NCBI GenBank assembly: GCA_022494885.1
Contig: JAGVSM010000992.1
Coordinates: 1-64,000 of the forward strand
Source: Micrasema longulum
Lineage: Eukaryota; Arthropoda; Insecta; Trichoptera; Brachycentridae
DNA length: 64,000 nucleotides
Direction: 5' to 3'
Part shown: in pieces, positions 50,503 to 63,159 of the stretch
How the letters are laid out: each line of letters begins with the position of its first letter
Position numbering within the stretch: position 1 is the first letter of the stretch
The notes under the pieces: model-generated
What the model saw: the letters and a program-made list of their open reading frames with translations, nothing else
Told to the model about the DNA's origin: nothing
Databases searched by the model: none
Made by a program: the position numbers and the translations under genes

Positions 50503-53500
50503 GATTTCTGTGTTCTATAAAAAAAAAACAGCTATGCAAGTAAACATCGACGCACTGTACAAAGTACAAGGTGATATCAAAATAGAATTTATTTTAATGA
50601 CCTCGATAGCTTTTAAAGTTATTTTGAGAGATCTTTATTCTTGTGATGAATTTTACCCTCCAATCTCAGTTAGCGCCGGTTTCGATTTGTGTTTCTTTAT
50701 TTCTTAAGGAATTATCATTTTCAGTATCTAAAGACAATTTGTTTCTATGTTATAATATTGTATGTTAAAAAGATTAATAAGAATTGAAGTTCGCCATCTG
50801 AGATTTGGTCTGCCATTAGATTGCATAATATTACAAAATGTATTTTTGAATATTTGTCAGGGGGTTCACTGTGATGTCCAATAACTTCTAATAATTAGTA
50901 CCGTTTGGTGAAATCAGAAAACATCTTGCAAGAAGAAGACTGTATCTCTCTTTATGTACAATAGGCATTTTCAAAAAATTGAATCCACAGTTATTTATTT
51001 AGTTTTACTAATATTTTATCACTCTTGCGAAAGAGTTATTTAAAAAATGATCATATTTGGTGTACATATTATATATCAAATAAAATAATATATCGGCTGT
51101 TACATAATATAATCCAAAAATTTTTAAAATCTCATTTTATGTTAAGTACTACCATTTGAGGAAAATAAATATTTATTAGGTATTTATTAAGTTTGAAATA
51201 TATTTTTTTAGCACAATAGCTCGTCATTATACTAGCTCAACATGTACATAATTAAGTTATCCACAATCCTAATAATATATTTATTTCTCCTTGAAGCGTA
51301 GGGTAAAAAGAACATTATTGTCTGATACATGTTGCGCTATTTATGTAAGTGTGAATTACAGAATCCTTCTCATGCATATTTATGCCAAGACTTAGATACA
51401 TAATAAGCTGCACAATAACTTAATATAAACCCCTTCATGTTTCATAAATTCAATTTATATAGTCTTTTATTGATTGATTACATATGATTAAATTGTATTT
51501 TTGGGGCCTTAAGTTAAATTGAAATATTTAATTTGATGTGGATTATATTAAATTCTTGAATAGTTACTCAAAACGTGATAAAATTGAAGAAGCATTATTC
51601 TTGTCCACGAAATATTTTTGTGTCAATTATTGTATAATTTTTAGCCGTTATGCACTTGAGTATGCTTGTAAATTTGTATGATTAACAGAATTATGAAATT
51701 TTACAATGATTTTTTATTTAAAATAACCTACAAAATCACATCCACTTGTCCGCTGTAAGTATTGTTTCATTCTTTATAATCCCCATTACATTTTATGCAA
51801 TTCTTAAGGGAAACTTGATTAAGAGTTTATTTTATTTTAATATAATTTCATGAAATTCTTAGAACATCAACATGTTTAGCTTAGTGAAAATGAATAAACG
51901 GTTCATTGTTTTTTTTAAATTATATCTGAGATATAGATTTTGCAGTGCAGATGATATGCTCATAAACATTTTATGTGAATGTGACACTTTATATCACAAA
52001 AGAAGCTCCATCTTCGTGGAACCGCTTTGGAGGATATGAGAGCGCTGGCTATATAGTCTGATACAAAGTCCTGGGCTTGGAGGAATAGACTTAGCAATAA
52101 ATATAAGACCACTCGCCAGTAACCTGGCTCTTTAACCCTTTTAGTCCCGGTGTTCATTCAAATATACACGAAGGTTAAGGTTTATTTACTCCCTTACATA
52201 CCGAAATCAAAAAGGGGCGAGTTTTTTTTTTTGTGGTTAATTAAAGACAGAAAAGTTAATTTTTTTGTTTTACAGATGGCATCTGGATAGTTTGTTTTGC
52301 AGTGAATTCCTGTCATCCTTTTAAATTATATTTAAGACATGTTTTTAATATGTTTCACTAAAATTAAACTAGTTTGAAGAAACATATATTGTAAGATAAT
52401 AACACATGTTTCATGAATTTTGTTGATTAATTATCAACTCATTGTTCATTCGAAATGAATGTTCATGTTTTTTTAACGTATTAAAGATAAAAATTTAAAA
52501 TACCGTTAATATTCAAATAATTCCTTTAGTACAAACGGTATACAATATATTTTTTTATATCTACAGGTATAAATTCAGGTCTGAAAGGTTAGAGGGCGAG
52601 AATCAACTTACGGGGACACGTCATGGTAAATATACACGAGTCTCCACCATCATTAAGAATAAAAAGTCCAAAAACTCCAGACACCTAATCTAATTGAACA
52701 AAAAGTTACTTAGTTTAAATCCAAACCTTAACATATATTAACAAAGCGGATAATCTATCCTAATAATGATTCCTTACTCTATAAACCAACTAATTATACT
52801 GATGTAATTGTAGACAAAGAACTAAAACAAGAAAAAAATAAAATATAGTAAACATGGACACAATAACATGACATTTATCAGAAGATCTAATAATTATTTA
52901 TTCACAAATCATTCTATTTACGTTTATTGAGACGCAAGTTCATAATGTACATATGTTTATTTTCGCGAAGTCTACATCACAAGAGTAGGTATTTTTACAT
53001 GAATATTGTGTCCTCTGGATAGGTAAGTCTCTCAGATAATGTGCATTATTACTCTGAGGTAAGTCTCCATCTAACATGGCTCAGCCCGTTTTATGATACA
53101 GATTTTTATATAAATAATTGTAAGTATGTACCCACGTAGTCAATGTTTTGAAAGTGTTTACGTATTTATATTACAATATTACCTACTTATTTTGTCTGAA
53201 ATGGTTTCACCCATATCGTGTCATACTCATAAAAATTTGATAACAATGATAAAAAGTGTATTTTTTAAATATCTACAAACATTATTTTTATAATAATCAA
53301 ACCAAGACCCAGAAAACACTATGACAACCACTGACATATAATAAATAATTATAATATGCGATTATTCATGTACATAAGAATTAGGTTACGATTTAACTCG
53401 TTAATAATAATATTAATAAGTTAATAATATATAACTAATTATCTACGTATTTCATAAATTGGATTGTATTTACAAATGAAACAATATATCTGTTTTAATT

Positions 53501-53728
53501 TTCAGATTTGTAGTGCAATCCAAGCATTTTTCATTACACACGATCGCATATTTCTGCTTAACATAACGTCTGATCACGATGAAAGTTTGTGAAAGAATGA
53601 AGGCAGGGCAGACAATTATCCACGAATCAAAATGCCATTTTATTGACACTTGTAACGTGTCTATTTAATTATTCGTCATTGATGACACCGTAAATTATTT
53701 TTATTGTTTTAACATAGGAAAAACAAAC
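50503..53728. other. Intergenic region downstream of DLAT
   Basis: AT-rich, probably starting with residual 3' UTR. The only recognisable item is a LINE tail at 51945-52140. Confidence 0.45.
51945..52140 (+). pseudogene. Retrotransposon RNase H/C-terminal remnant
   Basis: The + strand encodes NILCECDTLYHKRSSIF and a following Trp, the cysteine-histidine tail commonly found at the end of jockey-type retrotransposon proteins, then stops. Confidence 0.5.
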
Positions 53729-54140
53729 AATGAGGAACTTCAGCCCTACGGGAAATTGGGTACAAAAAATGTTTTCTTGCGCGTGGTTAAAATTAGAGCA
53801 TTAAATTGTACGGCAAAGTTTGAATAGAAAATGTACGAAAAAAATAATAAAAAATATTTAAATAAAAACGCACTACTTTGATTGACATCACTGGTTCATA
53901 TGAACCAACCAATGATGTGAAATCGGTGAAGGATGTTTTGTTGGCTTACTGTAAATAAACCAATGGGAAGAACTAACAGAGAACAACCTCTGACATCACA
54001 CACAGAGTTATTTCAGAAATACAAAACTTTAAAAAATCATAGCGCTAATAATACGTAATTTTTTTTTTTTTAATTTTGGTTTAGTTTAATAGTCTATGAA
54101 CAAATGTTTATTTTTTTAAATGACACTGAACTTCCTCATT
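53729..54140. mobile_element. MITE of the CTGAACTTCCTCATT family (complete copy)
   Basis: Inverted ends AATGAGGAACTTCAG and ACTGAACTTCCTCATT bound 412 bp without coding potential. The interior landmarks CATAGCGCTAATAATACG and AGTTTAATAGTCTATG are shared with 58920-59265 and, reversed and diverged, with 35563-35932. Confidence 0.8.
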
Positions 54141-54145
54141 GCCTG

Positions 54146-54205
54146 CTCCAGGACTCGAACTGTGGCGCGTGGTCCATCTGATTGGCAGTCAAGTGCAGTT
54201 TTCAG
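54146..54205 (-). repeat. tRNA-like remnant
   Basis: The minus strand contains box B-like AGTTCGAGTCC and tRNA-like flanks. No intact cloverleaf; likely a SINE fragment. Confidence 0.35.
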
Positions 54206-55355
54206 TGAACTAAGCAGAAATAGTATTGAAAAAAATAATTACCGAATTAATAATAAAACTTCAACATCCTCAGTTACTTAGATAAACATGCAGAAAGGGA
54301 TTTCTATAGGTAAGCAATGTAAGCGTAGGAATAATTTTTATTTCTAATGTTTTATTCATAGCTGTGAAGTAACTGGTTAATTTCAATACCGGTAATGAAT
54401 AATTATTTTGTATCTTTTAATCATTTATATTTCCTATATAGGTACTTATCTAACGAAAGTCCATCAGTATAAATAAATCGTAAGATAACCGTTTTTTTAG
54501 AAAAGTCTTTTAATCTTATTAGTCAGAATGCAAACCTCTGTAACCAGTGTTATTTTTTAAAGATTTTTTTTTCTTTTTTGGACGAATTTTTTCCTCGAAA
54601 AGTCGAAAGAATTGTAGTATCCAATAATAGTTATGGATTTATTTATATTATAAGCGATCGTAAAATTCTCCGTAATAATTTTATAGAAATTAGATTTTTT
54701 TTAAAGATACCAAAAGATTTAAAAAACTTTCAAAGATCAGAAAAAAAAAATCCGTTTTTTTTTTGTTATTTTAATTACGGATCACATTACGGATATTGTT
54801 TATTTAGTCATATTTTACAGTTTTAAAAGTACAAATAATATAAACACTGTTGTATTATATCACTTTACGCCTTGATGATCTGCAATAGGTTAAACATTTT
54901 GTATAAACGAATGTAGGTAATTGGAAACATGGATTATATTACAAAAAAATCATTTTCTTAACATCAAACCTTAAAACGAAGTAGTAATTTGGCCGTTCAA
55001 AAAATCAACCTTATTAAACATCAAGAACGGGTAGGAACTATCATTACCTACTATTTTTTAAATCTCATAAATATTGTGTAGTTTTGATCTGTGACAATAA
55101 ACAAAATAAAGCGAATACAATACAATTTTTAAAAACTTGAATCAAATTTGAAATATTTCATGATAAATATTATGATACAAATAAAATAACTCAAAAAAGT
55201 TCCAACTTATCTATTAATTATAAGAACTGGCAAAAGGAATTCCAAAATCAAATTCAAATTTTGTTTACGTTAGGTTGTTTTTGTTTTGTTAGTTAGTGCC
55301 AAATTTATTTCCGGTTTATTCTGTTTGGTTTTCACGGTTTAGTCAATATCTTTGT
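54206..55355. promoter_or_regulatory. AT-rich 5' flank of the MORN gene
   Basis: No gene recognised. Poly(T)-rich tracts around 54480-54780 account for the open frames there. Promoter elements cannot be assigned. Confidence 0.35.
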
Positions 55356-58300
55356 ATGGATTCTGGCATAGGTGACAATGATAATAAGAATCCATCTGAA
55401 GTACCCGAGACGCTGCTAAATATTGTACATAAAAACGGAGCCTTTCGATTTCCTAATGGTGATAAGTATTCGGGAGGATATGAAGCCCGGAAAATGGATT
55501 TTACGGTTGTAAAGCAAGGTAAATAGACAATAATGTAATCATAGAATGAAGAATAGTCCAGAAGGAGCGAAGACTCATATTCAAATACATCGGACTGTGT
55601 CTAATAATTCCCCCACCATGCCCTACTTTCGCCGCGCGCATTCGTGACGTCGCCGCGTAATGTTGCTAGATGGGAAAAAAAATCCTTACACAAATGTACG
55701 GTAAAAAAAGGCAATCTGTTATTTTCTCTAAAATTTTGTTGTGCACGCGGAAACATTGATTGACACAACATAGTAGATATGTAAAGGGTCATTTAATAAG
55801 AGTAATTGAATTTATGAACTTTGAACTTAAAATATAAACAAATTTTATTTTACATAAAACTGATATTTTTATATCATGTTACATAATATTTATGATAATG
55901 GTCGTTCAAATGTCGTCCCCCACGGTGTTGTTTAATCCGAGGTCTAAATTTCATTAGTTCTTTCATTAGATGAGCAAAGTAGGGTAAAAAAATTTACTAC
56001 CCTGGCAACACTAACGAAATTTCCATTTTGTTTCTTCGACAATCTGACAGATAAAATTTTTTTTTTTTTTTTTAAGTAATAAATTTTTTACATACACATT
56101 CATTTGCTAATTACACATGAAATGTGATTGCATCCTGTTTCTTTAAGATCCTAGCAGTATTTCTACACTTTAAAAGGACACAACACGGCATAGTTGAATT
56201 TAAATCAGGAGTTGCGTACTGAGCGACGTCTACAAAGAAACTAATGGGTCGAAACGTAAACCTACTCATTTATGAGTAGTTTAGTCGCCTTCTGTTTGAT
56301 GTGCGTATGCGGTTTCTGGATTATACTTAATTCTATGAATGTAATATAACCTATAACCTACTTCCACTATCTATTAAAACAATTAGGAACGAGAAAATGT
56401 TCAAAAAGGCTGTAAAAAAATGTATAGTGGGGCTAGGTAGAAGTAAAATGGATTATCTGATTCGCCCAAACCAATATTGAATCAAATGCTCCATAAGTGT
56501 ATAGCGTATGTTAGGTTTTTGTTCTTTCATTGTGCGTTTTGTAATATAAATAATACAAATGTACATAAATGAATTATAAACATAAATACGTAGTGTTTAA
56601 AACTGTCTGAACATTTTGTTAATTATCTCCGTTTATTAAGTTATTTAATAATACAAAGAGTACGGCGAGGTGAGTTTTGGAAACCAACAAAGCGAAGCAT
56701 AATTTGCTCAATGTATTTTGAGGAGAAATGTTTTTATGACACAAAAGTTCATTTATCTAAATGTAAAAATTTAATGATTAGTACTGTTTCTAAAGGGAAA
56801 TATTACAAAAAAACTTAATCAACAAAGGTGAAATTAAAACTATCGGGTAGACTGTATTGGTATTTCCTTTTTAAAAGAGTATTATTTATAGGAATGAGGA
56901 AATTGGTAAAATGTTTTACTGGACTCTTCATTAATCGTTGATGTCTTTCTCTCAAAAATAGTTAAAATGGCTTTCTTTTGGACAGGGCATAAACTTTCAA
57001 TTTCTCTATCTTTTATACAACATTCTTCGAAACCCGGCACCTCGGTATCTATCTGAAAAATTTAGTTAAATTTAGTTTAACTTTCCAATCATGGACTAGC
57101 ACTTTGCTCATCTAATGAGAGAACTAACGAAAATTGGACCTCGCGTATTAAACAACGTCGTGGTGGACATTTGACCGACATTATCTTTAAAACATAAAAT
57201 ATTACACAACATGACATAAAAATATCCGTTTTATGTAAAATAAAGTTTGTTTTATTTTTTCAGTTCAAAGTTCATTAATTTAATTATTAAATGGCCCATT
57301 ACTTATCTACTTTGTTGTGTCAATCAATGTTTCCGCGTATACGTGTAAGATTTTAGAGAAATTAACAAATTACTTTTTTTAAATATAATTATCTTACACC
57401 TGTGTTATGGTTATATTTTTCGCGATCTGGCAACATTATGCGGCGACTTCAAGTATGCGCGCAGCGAAAGTGGGGCAGATTGGGGGGGATTTTTGAATAC
57501 AGTCCGATGTTTTCAAATATGATTCTACGCTCCTTCTGGACTATTCTTAATTCTATGCTTTTAACTTATGCCCAAACGCTCAGTCATGCCCAACGCGTAT
57601 TTACTCGTTCTTCGACCGCCAGTCAGGCGTTACGTTTAGAATCGAAACCAAAATGTATGATTGTGTCATTAAAGCGTGTAAAAACTTTTCGGGTAAACAT
57701 TGTAAAAAGTATTATGTGACTTTTCATTTGTTCATGAGTGATTAACAAAGCTTAAAACAATATTTATATTAAAATATAAATAAATTTTTTTTCTAAACGT
57801 CAAACTACACCTAGCGGTACAATTGCGAACCTTTTCTTGCTTACAGGGCTGCACTGGTAGGAATACGTTTCAAAAATATAATAAATGTGAGTTAATATTA
57901 TTTTTGCATTCCCCAAAATCTACTGAAATGAAATAAATGGGTCGAAATTATAAAGAATTTAAGGAAATAACCAAAAACGAATGTTGATTGTTAACCTTAA
58001 AATACATGTTTTTATTTTATTTAAAAAACGACTATCCTCCAATGTTTAGTAGCATATGCATGATCGTTGAATGCATCTCTGGTATAAATAAAAAAAACTT
58101 AGTAACTATGGGTACGTTTTCATGTCACTTTTCAAAATATTTTACTCTATAGGTCACGTCTATGTATTAAAATGTCAGCGACCTTAACATTGTATATATT
58201 TTTTTTAATACGTATCGGTCGACTAAAAGACGCAGGAGGAGACGGACGGTCAACAACAAAACTGCCGTGGCGGTTAATTAGTTGATTGAGTATTTATAAC

Positions 58301-61300
58301 ATTATCATTGGAGCACGTTTTTATTGTACAATAATCGTAATAATGGTTCATATGTATGCTAGGTCCTTGTATAGGTTTCGCTTACTTGGACATCTTAAAA
58401 CAAAATTACTAGGTATCCATTAAAACTAATATTTGCCAACATGAGATGAATTGACAAACCTAATCCGGTTGAGCCACAACTATATGTAATTGTATGAAGG
58501 TACCTACGAAGGACGTATAATTAAATAAGACACGTCACAAGCGCGTAATATATATGTAATAATAAGTAGTATAATATGTCATTTCGATTGGTGGGTAATT
58601 GGCTCCTTTGCCTTCATTTTCTAACAGACTTTGAAGAATAATTCCTCCGCGTGTGACGATAAAATTTATTTATTTATTCATATTTTTTGCTTACAAACTA
58701 TAAATAATAATAAAAATAATGTGACCTCACTGGGGTATCCCGTGCTGAGGACACTGCTGAGGAAATGCTTTAATTACACTTCAACTGTAAAAAAAAACAG
58801 TACAGTTATTTATATCGTTTGATTTTATTAAAAAAGTAGATAATGACAAATATTTTTAGTGCATTTTTCACAGCGAGAAATTCAATTTCCACCCCACAAG
58901 AAATTTGATAAAAAAATGTGTTAATTTGTAATTTAATAATTGTACTGCGAAATTTCTTTAAAAAAAAATCATTTTAATAATAACGAACTGTTTTGCACGA
59001 CGTCACTAGTTCTTCTGAATCAACCAACGATAAGAATTTTGTGATAAATTTCCGGTATACTATAAATCAACTGACCAATCATCAGATCTCATCGAGAAGA
59101 ACGGGAAGATAACTTAAGACGTCACACGCAAAGTAATTTCATAAATTCAAAACTTTAAAAATACATAGCGCTAATAATACGATACATAAAAATAAGCACT
59201 TTGATCTAGTTTAATAGTCTATTAACAAATATATATATATTTTAAAACCACTGAACTTTCTCATTATATTTAGCAGACTGCTGCCAGATAGTGCCGGTAA
59301 CGAGTTACACAGAAATTAAAATTAAAAATATTTTTTCATTATTATTGTATTTTTTATTTGTTTTTGGTCAGGTTGTAGAAAATTGCTAGTGGCAAAAAGT
59401 CCGCTTTTGAGCCACCAGCCCAAAAAGCCACCTTTGTTTTTATTTTTGTATTTATCACACTGTATACTATGATTAGTAAAGATTTATTATTATGAACTAA
59501 GGAAATATGTTCACCCTTTCTCAAATTTATGTATATGTATATGTGAATCGTGATTTGCTATTTCTGTGTTGAGTTGGGATGAGTAATTCGGGGGTCCGGG
59601 ATCACGTACAGTTAACTACAAATAATCGAATTGTGAGTTAAGCTCAGTTTTAATGATGCCGTAATCATATTTTCTGAGTTTCATAGGATCTAAATCTACA
59701 TTCGCGTTTATTACAAAATCATGTTTTTGAAGTAAGCTCTTTGTGATCCTAAACCGAGAAATATTAATTTTATTAAAATAAAATATTAAAGGAAAACATC
59801 ATAACAAAAAAATACAATATTTACGAATAAACGAAAATTATTGGCCAATTATAGTTTTCTATAAATAACTAAGTGCAATGCCAAAAAAATAAAAAAAGCG
59901 TACATGTGTTAAGCCACTCTATATCATTCCGCTTTTGATAATTGATATTTTTAATATTACAGTAAAAATATACAGTAAAGAATGGTAAAACAAGTATATA
60001 TGGCGAAAATGAACGGCAACGTTAGACGAGGACGACCAAGGAAGACGTGGCATGATCAGATAAACCAAAATCTTAAGTCTGGTCATGTCAAAAGCAGTCA
60101 GAACCGAAGGGCATGTATGACAAGATGTATGAACGTGGAAGAGGCTAGGATTGTATGCCCGGATCGACGTGTGTGGCGGTCCATTCTCTCTGCCTACCCT
60201 TACGGGGAAATGGCGTGATGTTAGTAGTAGTAGTAGTAGTAGTATTACAGTAATAATAATAATAATGGTTTATTAACAAAAATTACAATTTCTTTATCTA
60301 CTACATACATACTTAGGTAATAGATTTCTTTGGATTATGTCTAGTCTGCCTAACTAGGTACAACCTGTTTTAAGGCAGACATTTTTATGCAAAAATAAAC
60401 AATCACATGACTACCCACTAGTTAATTTGTTATAAAGTTATTTATTTATTTATTTATTATATATACGGCCTAAGCCAATTTCAACAGTAACACAAAGAAA
60501 CATAAATGCAAGAAACTGAACAAAAAGAACATATATGCAAAATATATACCATTTATTATTTTAGAATGTTTTTTTGTAAGTAATGAAATAGAACATCATG
60601 AAAATAAAAAGGTTTTTGTTTACTCGATCTTAAAAAAACTTTTCGCAAGCGGATCCACACGATGTAACCCCGGATCGGCCTTTCCTTCTTTCTTCTTTCA
60701 AACAAGAGAAAATAATTACAACATGAGTGTGTACAAAAAATAAAATATGTAAAATTTGTTAAATAAGTACATCATCATTCTCTTTCCGCACCTAATGGTG
60801 AAGATAAGATGATCAGTCTAACGTTTCAGGTACCAGTCCAGGGGCTGTGAAATATTACAGTGTAAAAACACCCTTTTAAATGTGTATTTCATAATAACCA
60901 TGTCGGGAATCGAACCCGAGACCTCTCGTATGTTAGGCAAATGCGCGGACCATTACACCACGAGGCCGTACGATAAATAAGTACAGATAAATTAAATTGT
61001 AATTAAGGCTCTAGCATTTTCTTTATAGTTGTTTATATATCGATTTCAGGAAAAAAAAGTTATAATAATTTAGGATTCTGGGAAAAGATGTATTCTTATA
61101 AGTATTCGTGCTTGAAATACCAACATGAAACATTTGTTGCAGCCGAGTTGTACGTTGGGGATATGAATTTTATTTTTTTCAAGCAGTTGTGGGCAATCTT
61201 AAGTTGTTATTGACTATTTTGTAAAGAAAGAGGATATCAGTGATTGTTCTTCTAGATTGCAAGGTATCGATTTTGTGGTGTAGTGCAGCTTCAGCACAGT

Positions 61301-62584
61301 AATTAAAATTAAAATTTGGTCGATAGTTTAGGTGCTTCAAATTTAAAAAAAAATCTTTTCGATTCCTAAAATGCATTTGGAGTTTTGAGACCAGACTGTG
61401 AAGCAATATTTAAAGATACTGCGGACATGTCGTTAAAAGGCTTACATACCGTTATTATATAGCCCAGTGTTTTGTAAGCTGTTCAAAGAAATATGATTAT
61501 GGCATCACTGAAACTTAGCTTAACTCGCAATAAACAGTTATTTGTGATATTAAACCCTCGAATTGTACACTTCAACTATATAGTACAACAATAATGTTAT
61601 AATATAACAAGAACATCGTTAACCTTTCCCTCACTAAGCGTCAAAAAAATACGCATGATCCGAACGGGGAGACCAAACGACCCTAGCGCCTACTTGTATA
61701 TGGCGTCAGGAAAACAAAACGTTGGAAGTGTTTATGACCGTGCAATAATTTATTCATGTTTTCGCGTACACATATTTTACTCATTCGTGTATTTTATTCA
61801 TTTTTGTTAGTTTGCCTATTGCTTTCGTATTGCTTTCGTACATAAAGTGAAATTGACTCTTGAATTATTAAAAAAAAAAACAATTATTTCAAAATTTAAA
61901 AACAAAAACAGGAAAATGCCTCTTTCGATTAATTTCACGATTGCAAAAAATATACGACAAATAGCTTTAATAAAACTTGAGTTATAGAATTAAAATCGGT
62001 CTGTGGGGGATTCGAATCCCCCCCTTCGGTCCGGCTAGGTTAAAAAAAATACCCAATCTTCTTCGAACGACGTCGCTGACGCTGACGTTCGATCTCACAA
62101 TAATAAAGATTTTTAGTTCTTACAGAAATAACGTTATCTATAACGTAAAAAGTGGCTATTTACTTTGTAAATTTCGCACTGATTTTTTGCAGGTTATGGG
62201 GAGTACATGACGTGGGATGGCCACGTATATAAAGGACACTGGATAAATGACAAGTTGGACCCAAATGAACAGTTAACAATCGAGTTCTGTGATGGATCTT
62301 ATTATCAGGGATCCATATCTGATGGGATGTATTCAGGAAACGGAATATACGTCTTCCCCGATAGAACTATACTGAGTTCGGAATTCGCCGGAAATCTCCC
62401 AATCGGCGTTATTGAGTTTATAGATAAACAAGGCTTCACGTGGGTTGGAGGGGTCCGAAATAATATTATTAAACTTCTGACTTTGAATCGGTTTTATACT
62501 ACTTGTCCCAAGAAGGCTGAAGATTCTGTCGATGAAGATAAGAATGAAGATGAAGGGATCAATATAGCGATACCTCCCACCTAA
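55356..62584 (+). CDS. MORN-repeat protein, MORN2-like, two exons
   Basis: Exon 1 is 55356-55518 and exon 2 is 62193-62584 (CAAG|GTAAAT ... TTTGCAG|GT). The phase 1 join gives 184 residues. It contains successive MORN-type repeats: FRFPNGDKYSGGY, YMTWDGHVYKGHW, IEFCDGSYYQGSI, then GNGIYVFPDRTI and the degenerate IEFIDKQGFTWVGG. The C-terminal tail is acidic (DEDKNEDEG). The last two repeats and the following short tail resemble MORN2. MORN repeats generally bind membranes or scaffold proteins and are common in ciliary and sperm proteins; the role here is unknown. I start at the in-frame ATG of MDSGIGDN; upstream codons are open but lack an ATG. The 6.67-kb intron is a repeat cluster. Confidence 0.8.
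55540..57560. mobile_element. Element with ~445-bp inverted repeats (foldback-like) in the MORN intron
   Basis: The left arm, about 55540-55983, and the right arm, about 57107-57560, are reverse complements over their whole length at roughly 85% identity by eye. Matching landmarks are GAATAGTCCAGAAGGAGCG, GGAAACATTGATTGACACAA and CATTAGATGAGCAAAG. The 1.1-kb interior includes a LINE fragment at 56145-56275. A third terminus-like word, ACTTAATTCTATGAATG, occurs at about 56328. No transposase and no clear target-site duplication were seen. Confidence 0.8.
56145..56275 (+). repeat. LINE fragment related to 7430-7553
   Basis: Shares GGACACAACACGGCATAGTT and the AGTTGCGTACTGAGCGAC block with the end of the degenerate retrotransposon at 5986-7560. 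Confidence 0.8.
58920..59265. mobile_element. MITE of the CTGAACTTCCTCATT family (left-truncated copy)
   Basis: Shares CATAGCGCTAATAATACG, AGTTTAATAGTCTAT and the terminal ACTGAACTTTCTCATT with the complete copy at 53729-54140. The left terminus is not recognisable. Confidence 0.7.
59982..60218 (+). pseudogene. LINE 3'-end fragment with trinucleotide tail
   Basis: Encodes VYMAKMNGNVRRGRPRKTWH, then DQINQNLKSGHVK, EEARIVCPDRRVW and SILSAYPYGEMA followed by TGA. It is the C-terminal tail of an insect non-LTR retrotransposon protein, truncated at the 5' side. A (TAG)n tract at about 60219-60243 follows directly, as in the reverse copy at 37294-37548. Confidence 0.85.
60448..60505. repeat. Short dispersed repeat shared with 478-532
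   Basis: TATATATACGGCCTAAGCCA and the following AACAGT-A-CA-AAGAAACA block recur at 478-532 with a few mismatches. Confidence 0.65.
60771..60970 (-). repeat. tRNA-derived SINE, copy B
   Basis: The reverse-complement copy of the SINE at 2841-3125. Box B appears as GGAATCGAACC at 60906-60916 and box A lies near 60950. The body matches copy A except for a missing segment of about 65 bp before the CACCATTAGGTGCGGAAAG end. Confidence 0.85.
61179..61406 (-). pseudogene. Non-LTR retrotransposon C-terminal fragment
   Basis: The minus strand encodes IDTLQSRRTITDILFLYKIV and a preceding LKHLNYRPN segment. The LxSRRxxxDxLFLYKI pattern is characteristic of the C-terminal end of jockey/CR1-type reverse transcriptases. 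It is truncated on both sides. Confidence 0.7.
62000..62036 (+). repeat. tRNA 3'-half-like remnant with perfect palindrome
   Basis: GGGGGATTCGAATCCCCC (62005-62022) is a perfect 18-bp palindrome that also reads as a TpsiC arm with box B GATTCGAATCC. It is followed by an acceptor-like CTTCGGTCCGGCTA. The 5' half of a tRNA is absent. Confidence 0.5.
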
Positions 62585-62697
62585 AATATTATAATATTTT
62601 AAGTAATAGTTATATTTGTAGAAAAGAACGATAAAATGTATTCTAAGTACGATTGGTAATCTGCTAATTACAAAATATATCATTAATAAATCATGCC

Positions 62698-62703
62698 AAT
62701 AAA
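62698..62703 (+). promoter_or_regulatory. Candidate polyadenylation signal of the MORN gene
   Basis: AATAAA about 114 nt after the stop codon; another overlaps at about 62685-62690. Confidence 0.5.
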
Positions 62704-63089
62704 ATAAGTTATAAAAAAAGAAGTTTGAAATATCCACTAGCTTGTACCATTATCCGTGAAAAGTTTGTCACACCTTGGTTACGGATATGTAAGTAATTTT
62801 CATGCAGTTTAAAATGAACACATGCGAAGAGATATTATCATTCGGTATGATTATGTTCTTATCTTATCATTTTGCTATTGATACATTCGCCGCATGGTCG
62901 ATGCCGCCCAAAATAATTCACCATTTTACAAAGTGATTCATATTTTATTGCACGTGAGTTCTCACTAAATTCCCCCGACTAATCGATGGCTACGTTAGGA
63001 TTCTAATGTCGAGAAAATAACATAAACGATTTGGGAAAGTTAAAAGAATATCAGTGTTTATTGGTAAACTTGTGCAATTTTTCATAAAA
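62704..63089. promoter_or_regulatory. Short intergenic region between MORN gene and secreted-protein exon
   Basis: Contains GATA-like words (TTATCATTCGG, CTTATCTTATCA at about 62836-62872) and must hold the promoter of the next gene if that exon is real. No TATA box is assigned. Confidence 0.3.
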
Positions 63090-63159
63090 ATGGAAAGAGT
63101 TGCCAGTTATTTAGTTTTTGTGATTGCACTTGGAAGTGTTTTGAATGTTTTTTGCCAAG
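63090..63159 (+). CDS. First coding exon of a putative secreted protein (partial)
   Basis: The ATG in AAAAATGG context opens MERVASYLVFVIALGSVLNV followed by FCQ, a classic signal peptide: charged start, hydrophobic core, small residues before Cys-Gln. The exon ends in phase 1 at CAAG|GTAATT. A separate signal-peptide exon with a phase 1 junction is typical of insect secreted proteins. No second exon is visible in the remaining 840 bases, so the family is unknown. Confidence 0.5.

Noticed and set aside
54578..54826. 82-codon open frame
   Set aside because: Low-complexity Lys/Phe/Asn-rich translation of poly(A)/poly(T) sequence; no start support or similarity.
55296..55355. Upstream extension of the MORN protein
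   Set aside because: Open but lacking an ATG; it starts with GTG, which is not used here.
62333..62737. 134-codon minus-strand open frame
   Set aside because: Antisense to the MORN exon 2, hydrophobic low-complexity composition, no family similarity.
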